NCBI GenBank assembly: GCA_031261145.1
Contig: JAISJX010000144.1
Coordinates: 1-7,548 of the forward strand
DNA length: 7,548 nt
Source: Tannerella sp.
Lineage (GTDB): Bacteria; Bacteroidota; Bacteroidia; Bacteroidales; Tannerellaceae
Direction of reading: 5' to 3'
The translations under genes and the position numbers were made by a program. The notes beneath the pieces were generated by a model. The model made no database searches and was not told where the DNA came from. It worked only from the letters and a program-made list of their open reading frames with translations. How positions within the stretch are numbered: the first letter of the stretch is position 1; each line of letters starts with the position of its first letter. Positions 1-6,791 of the stretch are shown in pieces.

Positions 1-1727
1 TTACTGCGGAACAAGTGCAATTGCAAAAGACAAAAAAAGAATATCCGGGACATCTGACGCTCGTCGTGTTCCCGTATCTTCGCTTGTCGAAGAAATCCCC
101 GGAGCAAACGGCGCAAGACATCGGGGAATACCTGATGCAGAACGAACCGGCTGTCGCTGAGTATAATGTGATCAAAGGATTCCTTAATCTGACCATCGCG
201 GAAACTTGTTGGATAGAACTGTTGAACGAACTGAACAGCCAACCGCAATACGGGATTCGGCCGGTGACGGAACAGTCGCCGTTGGTGATGATAGAATACT
301 CTTCGCCGAATACGAATAAACCGCTTCATTTGGGACATATACGTAATAACCTGTTGGGTTTCAGCCTGTCGGAGATTATGAAGGCGAATGGATATAAGGT
401 TGTGAAAACCAATATTGTCAATGACCGCGGGATTCATATTTGCAAGTCTATGCTGGCATGGCAAAAATGGGGCGACGGCGTGACGCCTGCTTCTTCGGGT
501 AAGAAGGGTGACCATTTGGTCGGCGATTTTTATGTGCTGTTCGATAAACATTACAAAGAAGAATTGAAGGCGCTTGAAGCGAAAGGACTGACGAAGGAGG
601 AAGCGGAGGCGCAATCTGTTTTGATGGCCGAAGCGCGAGAGATGCTCCGCCGTTGGGAAGCCGGAGATGCAGCGGTTGTGAAACTGTGGGAAACGATGAA
701 TAGCTGGGTTTATGCGGGTTTCGACGAGACCTACAAACAACTTGGCGTGGATTTCGACCGCATCTATTATGAATCGCAAACCTATCTGGAAGGAAAAAAG
801 ACGGTGCTGGAGGGTCTTCGGAAAGGCGTTTTCTATCAGCGTGATGATCATTCGGTCTGGGCTGATCTGACCGGCGAGGGCTTGGATGAAAAGTTGTTGC
901 TCCGAGCCGACGGGACGTCTGTGTATATGACGCAGGATATTGGTACGGCGAAGTTGCGTTTCGATGATTATCCGATCGATCGGATGATTTATGTCGTTGG
1001 AAATGAGCAAAATTATCATTTTCAGGTGCTTTCAATCCTGTTAGATAAACTTGGTTTTGCTTTTGGAAAAGGATTAGTCCATTTTTCGTATGGTATGGTT
1101 GAATTGCCTGAAGGCAAGATGAAAAGCCGTGAAGGAACAGTGGTTGATGCGGATGACCTGATGGAGGAAATGATTCGTACAGCCCGTGAAATATCCGGCG
1201 AATTGGGTAAGTTGGACGGGCTGAGCCGGGAAGAGGCGGATAAGATTATCCGTATCATAGGTTTAGGCTCGCTGAAATACTTTATCTTAAAGGTCGATCC
1301 GCGTAAGAATATGACGTTTAATCCGAAAGAATCCATTGATTTCAATGGGAACACGGGTTCTTTTATTCAATATACGCACGCTCGTATCTGTTCCGTGCTG
1401 CGCAAGGCGAAAGAGCAGGGTATCCAAATTCCTGAACAACTGCTTCTTACAACGCCCCTTTCGGCCAAGGAAGAGGCATTGATCCAGTTGGCGGCTGACT
1501 TTTCAACGGCGGTAAAAGAGGCGGGCGATGCGTTTAGTCCGGCCTGCATTGCCAATTATGTATATGATTTGGTGAAAGAGTTCAATCAGTTTTATCATGA
1601 TTATTCGATTCTGAATGAGGCGAATGAAGATATAAAAAAGATGCGGTTGGTTTTGTCGGCCAAAGTGGCTGAGATTGTAAAATCGGGTATGTCGTTGCTT
1701 GGAATCGACGCGCCGGAGCGGATGTAA
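1..1727 (+). CDS. argS: Arginyl-tRNA synthetase (ArgRS), 5'-truncated by window edge
   Basis: This cytoplasmic class I aminoacyl-tRNA synthetase attaches arginine to tRNA-Arg using ATP. The reading frame is open from base 3 (first codons read T-A-E-Q-V-Q-L-Q), so the GTG at 15 is an internal valine codon and not the start. About 574 residues are present; Bacteroidales ArgRS is near 597, so roughly 20 N-terminal residues lie upstream. The order of parts is as expected: the ArgRS-specific N-terminal domain (to about base 270), the class I catalytic core with SSPNTNKPLHLGHIRNN at about 301-350 (HLGH signature at 327-338), the degenerate KMSKS loop read as KMKSREG at about 1116-1136, and a C-terminal DALR anticodon-binding domain from about 1350. 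The non-canonical KMSKS is normal for this family. The C-terminus, GIDAPERM, is typical of Bacteroidales ArgRS. No frameshift or internal stop is seen. No clear intrinsic terminator follows the TAA. Confidence 0.97.
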   Translation, partial: TAEQVQLQKTKKEYPGHLTLVVFPYLRLSKKSPEQTAQDIGEYLMQNEPAVAEYNVIKGFLNLTIAETCWIELLNELNSQPQYGIRPVTEQSPLVMIEYSSPNTNKPLHLGHIRNNLLGFSLSEIMKANGYKVVKTNIVNDRGIHICKSMLAWQKWGDGVTPASSGKKGDHLVGDFYVLFDKHYKEELKALEAKGLTKEEAEAQSVLMAEAREMLRRWEAGDAAVVKLWETMNSWVYAGFDETYKQLGVDFDRIYYESQTYLEGKKTVLEGLRKGVFYQRDDHSVWADLTGEGLDEKLLLRADGTSVYMTQDIGTAKLRFDDYPIDRMIYVVGNEQNYHFQVLSILLDKLGFAFGKGLVHFSYGMVELPEGKMKSREGTVVDADDLMEEMIRTAREISGELGKLDGLSREEADKIIRIIGLGSLKYFILKVDPRKNMTFNPKESIDFNGNTGSFIQYTHARICSVLRKAKEQGIQIPEQLLLTTPLSAKEEALIQLAADFSTAVKEAGDAFSPACIANYVYDLVKEFNQFYHDYSILNEANEDIKKMRLVLSAKVAEIVKSGMSLLGIDAPERM

Positions 1728-1827
1728 CTTGCTGTCGGTAAGGTCTTCGTTTACAAGGCGTATTTTTCGCGTTGCGCTTTTTCTTTTTCGTTTTGCCGCC
1801 GGGGAGTTAAATTTGAAAAACAAAAAG

Positions 1828-1858
1828 TTTGTTTTCTTCCCGTCATGTACTATCTTTG
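1828..1858 (+). promoter_or_regulatory. Bacteroidetes-type promoter for the reductase/DUF6599 operon
   Basis: A TTTG at 1828-1831 is followed after exactly 19 bases by TATCTTTG at 1851-1858. This matches the known Bacteroidetes sigma factor consensus (-33 TTTG, -7 TAnnTTTG) in both elements and in spacing. Transcription should start a few bases past 1858, giving a 5' leader of roughly 40 nt before the ATG at 1904. The leader is A/T-rich with an A run just upstream of the start and no Shine-Dalgarno sequence, as is usual in this phylum. The rest of the 1728-1903 gap shows T-rich sequence but no convincing hairpin terminator for argS. The operon therefore probably has its own promoter, though read-through from argS cannot be excluded. 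Confidence 0.8.
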
Positions 1859-1903
1859 TGGGGGTTATATGATTAGTCTTTAATTTTTAAAAAAACAATT
1901 ACG

Positions 1904-3094
1904 ATGGAAACAAAAAAGGTAAACCGGCGAGATTTTTTCCGCTGGTCGGCAACGGCCGGAGCAGGCGCATTATTTTTTCCGAATGTGGCGGCATCCACTA
2001 TGAGTGCGTCGTCCGTCAGTAAAACAACAGAATATCCCACCCGGATATTAGGCAGGACAGGGCTTAAACTGCCGATTCTCAGTATGGGCGTTATGCGTGC
2101 GGATAATCCGAATGTGGTAAGAGCCGCGTATAATGCGGGGATTACGCATTTTGATACGGCGCATGGTTATCAGAATGGCAAGAATGAGGAGATGCTGGGT
2201 AATTTCTTCAAAGACAAGCCACGAGATTCATTTACAATTGCCACCAAGGGGAAGTTTGACTATCCGCTGAAAGATAGTTTTGAGAAAGATTATACGGAAA
2301 TGTTGGACTTGAGTTTGAAACGTCTCCAGATGGACTATGTGGAAATTTTCTTCACCCATGCGCTTGACAAGCCCGGACAGATAACCGATGAACGGGTCAT
2401 CAACCTGCTGAAAAAGTTTAAGGCGGACGGGAAGATTCGCAATATCGGATTTTCCACCCATGCCAATAAACCGGAATTGATAGACGCCGGAGTGAAGGCC
2501 GGAGTCTATGATGTTATCCTGTTGAGTTACAACTTCAAGCTGAACACGCTGAAAGAGACGGACGAGGCGATTGAGCGGGGAATCAAAGCCGGAGTCGGTT
2601 TTGTAGCGATGAAAACCATGACCGGCGGTGTTGAAGATGCAGCCGGAAAGAAGAAAATTAACGCGCAAGCCTGTCTGAAATGGGTATGGAAGAACGAAAA
2701 TATTGCAACCATCATTCCCGGATTTTCCAATTTTGATGAACTGGACGAATGCTTGGCCGCTGTGAAAGATACGGCCTTGACAAACAGTGAAAAAGAATAT
2801 CTGGCGATGCTGTGCGATAAAGAAATGTTATACTGTCAGCAATGCGGGAAATGTAAAGAAGTTTGCGCCGAACACTTACCGATTCCGGATATGATGCGCG
2901 CGTACATGTATGCGTATGGCTATAAAAATGCAAGTTTGTCGAAAGAAACGCTTCTGGAATTGAATCTGCCGGAAAAAACATGCCAGACTTGTAAGAATGG
3001 CTGTAAGGTTCAGTGTCCGTCCGGATTTGATGTGGCGAAGAAAATTGCGGCGATCAAACCGGTGATGAATGTACCCAATGAGTTTTTAACATAG
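1904..3094 (+). CDS. Tat-signal aldo/keto reductase with C-terminal 2x[4Fe-4S] ferredoxin-like region
   Basis: This is a 396-residue NAD(P)H-dependent oxidoreductase of the aldo/keto reductase (AKR) superfamily fused to an iron-sulfur region. Residues 7-13 (NRRDFFR) form a twin-arginine motif, followed by a short hydrophobic stretch ending in NVAAS near residue 31, so export in folded form through the Tat system is predicted. The AKR barrel runs from about 45 to 300. The family's catalytic tetrad is visible as D84, Y89 (in FDTAHGY), K115 (ATKGK) and H152 (FFTHALD). IPGFSN at 272-276 sits at the usual cofactor-binding position. The C-terminus has two cysteine groups, C311/C314/C317/C321 and C360/C363/C367/C371 (the last followed by Pro), enough for two [4Fe-4S] clusters. 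The ATG at 1904 is chosen because it puts the RR motif at the N-terminus. It is the first gene of an operon with the DUF6599-like gene. The substrate is unknown. Family assignment is secure; actual export and cluster number are inferred. Confidence 0.93.
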   Translation: METKKVNRRDFFRWSATAGAGALFFPNVAASTMSASSVSKTTEYPTRILGRTGLKLPILSMGVMRADNPNVVRAAYNAGITHFDTAHGYQNGKNEEMLGNFFKDKPRDSFTIATKGKFDYPLKDSFEKDYTEMLDLSLKRLQMDYVEIFFTHALDKPGQITDERVINLLKKFKADGKIRNIGFSTHANKPELIDAGVKAGVYDVILLSYNFKLNTLKETDEAIERGIKAGVGFVAMKTMTGGVEDAAGKKKINAQACLKWVWKNENIATIIPGFSNFDELDECLAAVKDTALTNSEKEYLAMLCDKEMLYCQQCGKCKEVCAEHLPIPDMMRAYMYAYGYKNASLSKETLLELNLPEKTCQTCKNGCKVQCPSGFDVAKKIAAIKPVMNVPNEFLT

Positions 3095-3110
3095 TAAACG
3101 ATTGATATTC

Positions 3111-3974
3111 ATGAGATATTTAAGCATTTCATTTATATTCCTTTTTTTGTCCCAGTTTCTTTCGGCGCAGACGCCGGAGCAATTGAAGGCATGGATGCCT
3201 GCGATAGCCGGATGGACGTTATCGGATGAAACAGAGGTTTTTGACCCCGATAATTTGTATGACCGGATAGATGGCGCCGCTCCTTTGTTTTTGGAAAATA
3301 ACTTCCGGGAAATGACGTCCATAGAATACAAGAAAGGCGATGATTACATCACCATGCAGGCTTATCGCCATGCGACGCCGGAAGATGCTTTTGGGATGTA
3401 CGCCTCGGAGCGTTCGGAGGAAATGACGCATTTTTCCATAGGCGGAGAGGCGCAGGGGGATGCAAGCCATTTGTTTTTCTTTGCAGGATCTGTTTATGTG
3501 AAAATGTGGAGTAACAGTTCGGACGACGTTGGACAGACGCTTCAGGCGATTGGAAAAGGGTTGTCCGGCAAGATTGATCCGGATGCCGGTTATCCTGCCA
3601 TTGCCAAACTCTTTCCGGAAAAAGGAAAAATACCTTACTCCGAGGTTTATATAACATCTAATTATATTGGCCATGAGTTTCTTAAATCGGCTTTCGCCGC
3701 AAAATATGAAACGAATAGTCAGGTATTTCAATGTTTTGTGGTGGATGCCAAGTCGAAAGAAGAAGCGAAGACGGTACTGGCAAACTATTTTACCTTTACC
3801 AAACAGCCATTAGAGTTTAATGAAGGCGCGTTGCTGATCAAAGACCGTTACAACGGTGATATTCCCGTAATCTGGAAAGGAGCGTATATTGTTGGGATTT
3901 ACAACGAAAACGGCGAGACGATCAAGGATGCGGATGCGCTATTGAAAGAGTTGAGCGGAAAATTGGGAAAATAA
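3111..3974 (+). CDS. Secreted DUF6599-family protein, function unknown
   Basis: This 287-residue protein has no assigned biochemical function. I place it in DUF6599 from the pattern NLYDRIDGAAPLFLE (residues 48-62), followed by a strand-rich segment and ATPEDAFGMYASER (88-101); this is recognition by eye, not a search. Residues 1-19 form a signal peptide (MRYLSISF, hydrophobic core, then LSA before QTPEQ). There is no cysteine at the cleavage site, so it is a soluble exported protein rather than a lipoprotein. The ATG at 3111 is preferred over an in-frame TTG at 3102 because it gives a compact signal peptide. The start lies 16 bases after the reductase stop with no promoter between, so the two are probably co-transcribed. 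The two halves look related: AFGMYA, FAGSVYVKMW (124-133) and LSGKI (151-155) have counterparts in the SKEEA region (215-219), WKGAYIVGIY (255-264) and LSGKL (281-285). No catalytic motif or metal site is evident. Confidence 0.85.
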   Translation: MRYLSISFIFLFLSQFLSAQTPEQLKAWMPAIAGWTLSDETEVFDPDNLYDRIDGAAPLFLENNFREMTSIEYKKGDDYITMQAYRHATPEDAFGMYASERSEEMTHFSIGGEAQGDASHLFFFAGSVYVKMWSNSSDDVGQTLQAIGKGLSGKIDPDAGYPAIAKLFPEKGKIPYSEVYITSNYIGHEFLKSAFAAKYETNSQVFQCFVVDAKSKEEAKTVLANYFTFTKQPLEFNEGALLIKDRYNGDIPVIWKGAYIVGIYNENGETIKDADALLKELSGKLGK

Positions 3975-4079
3975 AGACAAAGAGAGCTGTTTTGCCCGAA
4001 AAAAAATCCGCTTAGGAATGATAGTCCGCAGGACTTCCATATCAATACTATCAAATAATTGGAAATGACGGATAAGACC

Positions 4080-4153
4080 GGGTACAGGGTGCAAGGTTCA
4101 GGGTGCACGGTGCACGACAATGGGTGTTCAAATCGTGCACCGTGTACCCTGTA
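4080..4153. repeat. Intergenic inverted repeat with GGTGCAC direct repeats (REP-like)
   Basis: Bases 4099-4117 pair with 4133-4151 over 19 bp, with a single G-U wobble (4105/4145), closing a 15-nt loop (4118-4132). The left arm holds GGTGCAC twice in tandem (4102-4108 and 4109-4115). An earlier copy of CAGGGTGCA at 4085-4093 recurs 14 bases later at 4099-4107. TACAGGGT at 4083-4090 is also the reverse complement of ACCCTGTA at 4146-4153, so an alternative outer pairing is possible. The element sits between two convergent genes and could fold on either transcript. There is no T tract directly after the stem on either strand, so it is not a canonical intrinsic terminator. It looks like a member of a dispersed intergenic repeat family; that last point is inference, since only one copy is visible here. 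Confidence 0.8.
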
Positions 4154-4177
4154 TTGGTAGCGTCCTTCGCCTTCGGC

Positions 4178-6517
4178 TTATTTCTTTTTGCTTGCCGGTT
4201 TTTTGGCCGGTTTAGTTGCGGCTTCGGCGATGATTTTCTTACAATCGTCCAAGGTCAGTTTCTCCGGTTCCACATTTTTCGGCAGGCGATAGTTGGAGCC
4301 ATTGAATGCGATGTATGCGCCGTAACGGCCATTTAGAATTTCCATGCCTTCTCCTTCATTCTCAAACGATTTGATATGACGTTGCGATTCTTTGTTCCGT
4401 TTCTCGTTAATCAGCAGAATAGCCTCTTCTGTGGTGATGGAGAGCGGGTTCAATGTTTTCGGGATCGAGATAAATTTCCCATCATGGCGGATAAACGGGC
4501 CGAAACGTCCTACGCCGGCAATGATTTCTTCACCTTCATATTCTCCGACACTGCGGGGTAATTCAAAGAGTTTCAGCGTTTCTTCCAGCGTGATTGTTTC
4601 GATTGACTGACCTTTCATGAGGGAAGCAAAACGAGGTTTGAAAGCCTTTCTGTCGTCCGGTTTGGCTTGTCCGATCTGGGCGATCGGGCCGTACCGCCCG
4701 ATCTTCACAAAGACGGGTTCTCCACTCTGAGGATCAATGCCTAAGGCGCGTTCACCTACTTTATGTTCTGTCTTTACGGCGGAGGTCGCTTCCACAATCG
4801 GATGGAAGAGTTTATAGAATTTATCCAGCGCTTCCGTCCAAACCAATTCTCCATCGGCAATGGTGTCAAATTCTTTTTCGACATTGGCCGTAAAGTTATA
4901 ATCCAGGATAGCAGGGAAATACTCCATTAAAAAGTCATTGACTACTGTTCCGATATCGGTAGGCGTTAATTTATTCCGATCGACGCCAACCATTTCTTTC
5001 TTTTGGGCGGACGTAATCCTGTTATTTTTCAGGGAGAGAATCGTATAGATACGTTCTTCTCCGGGTTTGTCTTCCCGCACCACATACTCCCGGTTCTGAA
5101 TAGTCTGAATAGTAGGAGCATACGTGGAAGGGCGGCCGATACCCAATTCTTCGAGATGGCGCACCAGACTGGCTTCCGTATATCGCGGCGGACGTTGCGT
5201 AAAACGTTCGGTTGCTGTTATTTCCTCCATTTTCAGTTGCTCATGCAATTTGACCGGCGGAAGCAGTCCGTTGTCCTGTTCTTTTTCGGCGTCCTCGTCC
5301 GGGCTTTCCATATAAACGTGCAGGAATCCGTCAAACTTGATAACTTCGCCTGCTGCAACAAATTTTTCTTTTTTATCTCCGATGCCGATGGAAATGGTCG
5401 TTCTTTCCAATTCGGCATCCGCCATTTGACAGGCAATCGTACGTTTGTAAATCAGATCGTATAATCGCTTCTCCTGTTGGCTGCCACTGATTTCGGGATT
5501 GTTCATGTAGGAAGGACGAATGGCTTCGTGCGCTTCCTGCGCTCCCTTGCTCTTTGTGTGATATTTACGGAATTTGTAATATTTTTCGCCATACGTTTTA
5601 GTGATTTCCGCTTTCGATGCTCCAAGGGCTAAATCGCTCAGGTTGAAAGAGTCGGTACGCATGTATGTGATATATCCCGCTTCGTAGAGCCGTTGCGCCA
5701 CCATCATTGTTTGCGAAACGGAAAAGCCCAGTTTGCGGGCGGCTTCCTGTTGCAAGGTCGAAGTAGTGAACGGGGGAGCCGGCGATTTTTTGATCGGTTT
5801 GGTCGTTATATCATCAATGACGAAAGGAACCGAACGGCACGATTCGAGGAAGGCGTTTGCTTCTTCCTTGTCTTTCATCCGTTTGTTCAGTTCGGCTTTC
5901 AGCAGGGTTGTTCCGTCGGGCAACACAAAGGTCGCGATGATCCGGTAGGATGCTTCCGATACAAACTGTTGGATTTCACGTTCGCGTTCCACAATCAGGC
6001 GAACCGCCACGGATTGCACGCGACCGGCCGATAGAGCCGGTTTTACTTTTCTCCATAAAATCGGGGAAACCTCGAATCCCACGATACGGTCTAAAACCCG
6101 GCGCGCCTGTTGAGCATTCACCAGATCAACATTAAGACTCCGCGGATTTTCCAGCGCGTGAAGAATGGCGTTCTTCGTAATTTCGTGGAAAACAATTCGC
6201 TGTGTATTTTTTTTGTCCAAGTCCAGGACTTCTGACAAATGCCATGCAATGGCTTCTCCCTCGCGGTCCTCATCGGAAGCGAGCAGTACCTGAGTGGCAT
6301 CCTGGGACGCTTTTTTCAGATCAGAGACTAATTTTTTCTTATCAGCCGGGATAACATACTGAGGCGCATAATTATTCTCAATGTCAATACTAAACTCTTT
6401 CGTTTTTAAATCACGGATATGTCCGTAACTTGACATCACTTTGTAATCTTTGCCCAAAAACTTTTCAATCGTTTTTGCTTTAGCAGGAGACTCAACAATA
6501 ACCAAATTCTTTTGCAT
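4178..6517 (-). CDS. topA: DNA topoisomerase I (type IA)
   Basis: TopA relaxes negatively supercoiled DNA by nicking one strand through a 5'-phosphotyrosine link and passing the other through; it needs Mg2+ but no ATP. The 779-residue protein starts with the Toprim domain: VIVESPAKAKTIEKFLG with E9, then the acidic triad D82-x-D84-x-E86 in ASDEDREGEA. The central type IA fold follows, with catalytic Y285 in GYITYMRTDS and the conserved RYTEASL...GIGRPSTYA block. The C-terminus carries three related repeats beginning GRYGPI (607), GRFGPF (670) and GRYGAY (730), then a lysine-rich tail (KPAKKPASKKK) likely to touch DNA. It has no CxxC zinc-ribbon motifs, unlike E. coli TopA; this shorter repeat-type C-terminus is usual for Bacteroidetes. 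The ATG at 6517 puts the ESPAK motif at residue 9, as expected. It converges on the DUF6599 gene and diverges from valS. Confidence 0.97.
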   Translation of the reverse strand: MQKNLVIVESPAKAKTIEKFLGKDYKVMSSYGHIRDLKTKEFSIDIENNYAPQYVIPADKKKLVSDLKKASQDATQVLLASDEDREGEAIAWHLSEVLDLDKKNTQRIVFHEITKNAILHALENPRSLNVDLVNAQQARRVLDRIVGFEVSPILWRKVKPALSAGRVQSVAVRLIVEREREIQQFVSEASYRIIATFVLPDGTTLLKAELNKRMKDKEEANAFLESCRSVPFVIDDITTKPIKKSPAPPFTTSTLQQEAARKLGFSVSQTMMVAQRLYEAGYITYMRTDSFNLSDLALGASKAEITKTYGEKYYKFRKYHTKSKGAQEAHEAIRPSYMNNPEISGSQQEKRLYDLIYKRTIACQMADAELERTTISIGIGDKKEKFVAAGEVIKFDGFLHVYMESPDEDAEKEQDNGLLPPVKLHEQLKMEEITATERFTQRPPRYTEASLVRHLEELGIGRPSTYAPTIQTIQNREYVVREDKPGEERIYTILSLKNNRITSAQKKEMVGVDRNKLTPTDIGTVVNDFLMEYFPAILDYNFTANVEKEFDTIADGELVWTEALDKFYKLFHPIVEATSAVKTEHKVGERALGIDPQSGEPVFVKIGRYGPIAQIGQAKPDDRKAFKPRFASLMKGQSIETITLEETLKLFELPRSVGEYEGEEIIAGVGRFGPFIRHDGKFISIPKTLNPLSITTEEAILLINEKRNKESQRHIKSFENEGEGMEILNGRYGAYIAFNGSNYRLPKNVEPEKLTLDDCKKIIAEAATKPAKKPASKKK

Positions 6518-6547
6518 ATTCTTATCGTTCCAAATTTAAATCGACGG

Positions 6548-6576
6548 CAAAGATACAAAAAATCTTCATTCTCAAT
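6548..6576 (-). promoter_or_regulatory. Putative topA promoter (minus strand)
   Basis: Read on the minus strand, TATCTTTG (plus-strand bases 6555 down to 6548) is an exact TAnnTTTG -7 element. Upstream of it, after 17 bases, is ATTG (6576 down to 6573), a plausible but imperfect -33 element. Transcription would begin close to 6541, leaving a short leader of about 25 nt before the topA ATG at 6517. The leader lacks a Shine-Dalgarno sequence. The -7 element is the strong part of this call. Confidence 0.7.
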
Positions 6577-6585
6577 TTAATTTGC

Positions 6586-6593
6586 TATTTTTG
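6586..6593 (+). promoter_or_regulatory. Putative valS promoter -7 element
   Basis: TATTTTTG matches the Bacteroidetes -7 consensus TAnnTTTG exactly. No good TTTG is found 17-21 bases upstream (that position reads around TCTTCA at 6563-6568), so the -33 element is weak or absent. It is the only exact TAnnTTTG I find on the plus strand between topA and valS. T-rich matches of this length occur by chance in A/T-rich gaps, so confidence is moderate. Confidence 0.5.
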
Positions 6594-6791
6594 CAGAGTG
6601 AAAACTATGAAATAATTTGAAATATATGCAATGGAGACGTGTTTTGCGCTGAAATATTGTTTTTTAGATGGAATACGAATATTGCATAAAAGACAGCGGA
6701 CGGAGCGGATTTTTTTCTGATTTTTCCGAATTGTACGGGAATGTTGAAAAAAAAATGTCTTCATGCGCATTAAATTATATGTTAGAAAGGT
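6594..6791 (+). other. Long valS 5' leader / gap with no clear gene
   Basis: If the TATTTTTG element at 6586-6593 is the promoter, valS carries a leader of roughly 190 nt. It is A/T-rich, with a GC-richer purine stretch (about 6681-6708), a run of seven T (6710-6716), and a run of nine A (6747-6755) just ahead of the gene. I see no T-box-like elements, which are not expected in this phylum, and no valine-rich leader peptide. Short open frames occur at 6631-6720 (29 codons) and 6755-6808 (17 codons, overlapping the valS start in another frame), but neither has coding support. The T-run and A-run could pair weakly. What this leader does, if anything, cannot be settled from the sequence. Confidence 0.4.

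Noticed and set aside
15..17. GTG as the argS start codon
   Set aside because: The frame is open back to the window edge, and ArgRS of this group has about 20 more N-terminal residues. The GTG is an internal valine codon.
1116..1136. KMKSREG in argS as a mutated, possibly inactive KMSKS loop
   Set aside because: Most ArgRS enzymes lack a canonical KMSKS, and this form is normal for the family.
1740..1800. Possible argS terminator in the T-rich stretch
   Set aside because: T runs are present but I could not find a stem longer than three or four base pairs positioned ahead of them.
3102..3110. TTG at 3102 as the start of the DUF6599-like gene
   Set aside because: The ATG at 3111 gives a normal signal peptide; the TTG would only add three residues and lies closer to the upstream stop.
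4023..4035. Small hairpin (AGTCC/GGACT, 3-nt loop) as a terminator for the DUF6599 gene
   Set aside because: A five-base stem with no following T tract is too weak to call a terminator.
4103..4336. 77-residue plus-strand frame across the repeat and the topA 3' end
   Set aside because: It is mostly antisense to topA and begins inside the repeat; the translation shows only the shadow of the repeat and of topA.
4178..4700. Missing zinc fingers in TopA as a truncation
   Set aside because: The C-terminus has the complete set of three GRYGP-type repeats and a lysine tail, and the length is normal for Bacteroidetes TopA.
6631..6720. 29-codon open frame in the valS leader
   Set aside because: Composition looks random, it contains no recognisable motif or valine run, and the length is expected by chance in a gap of this size.
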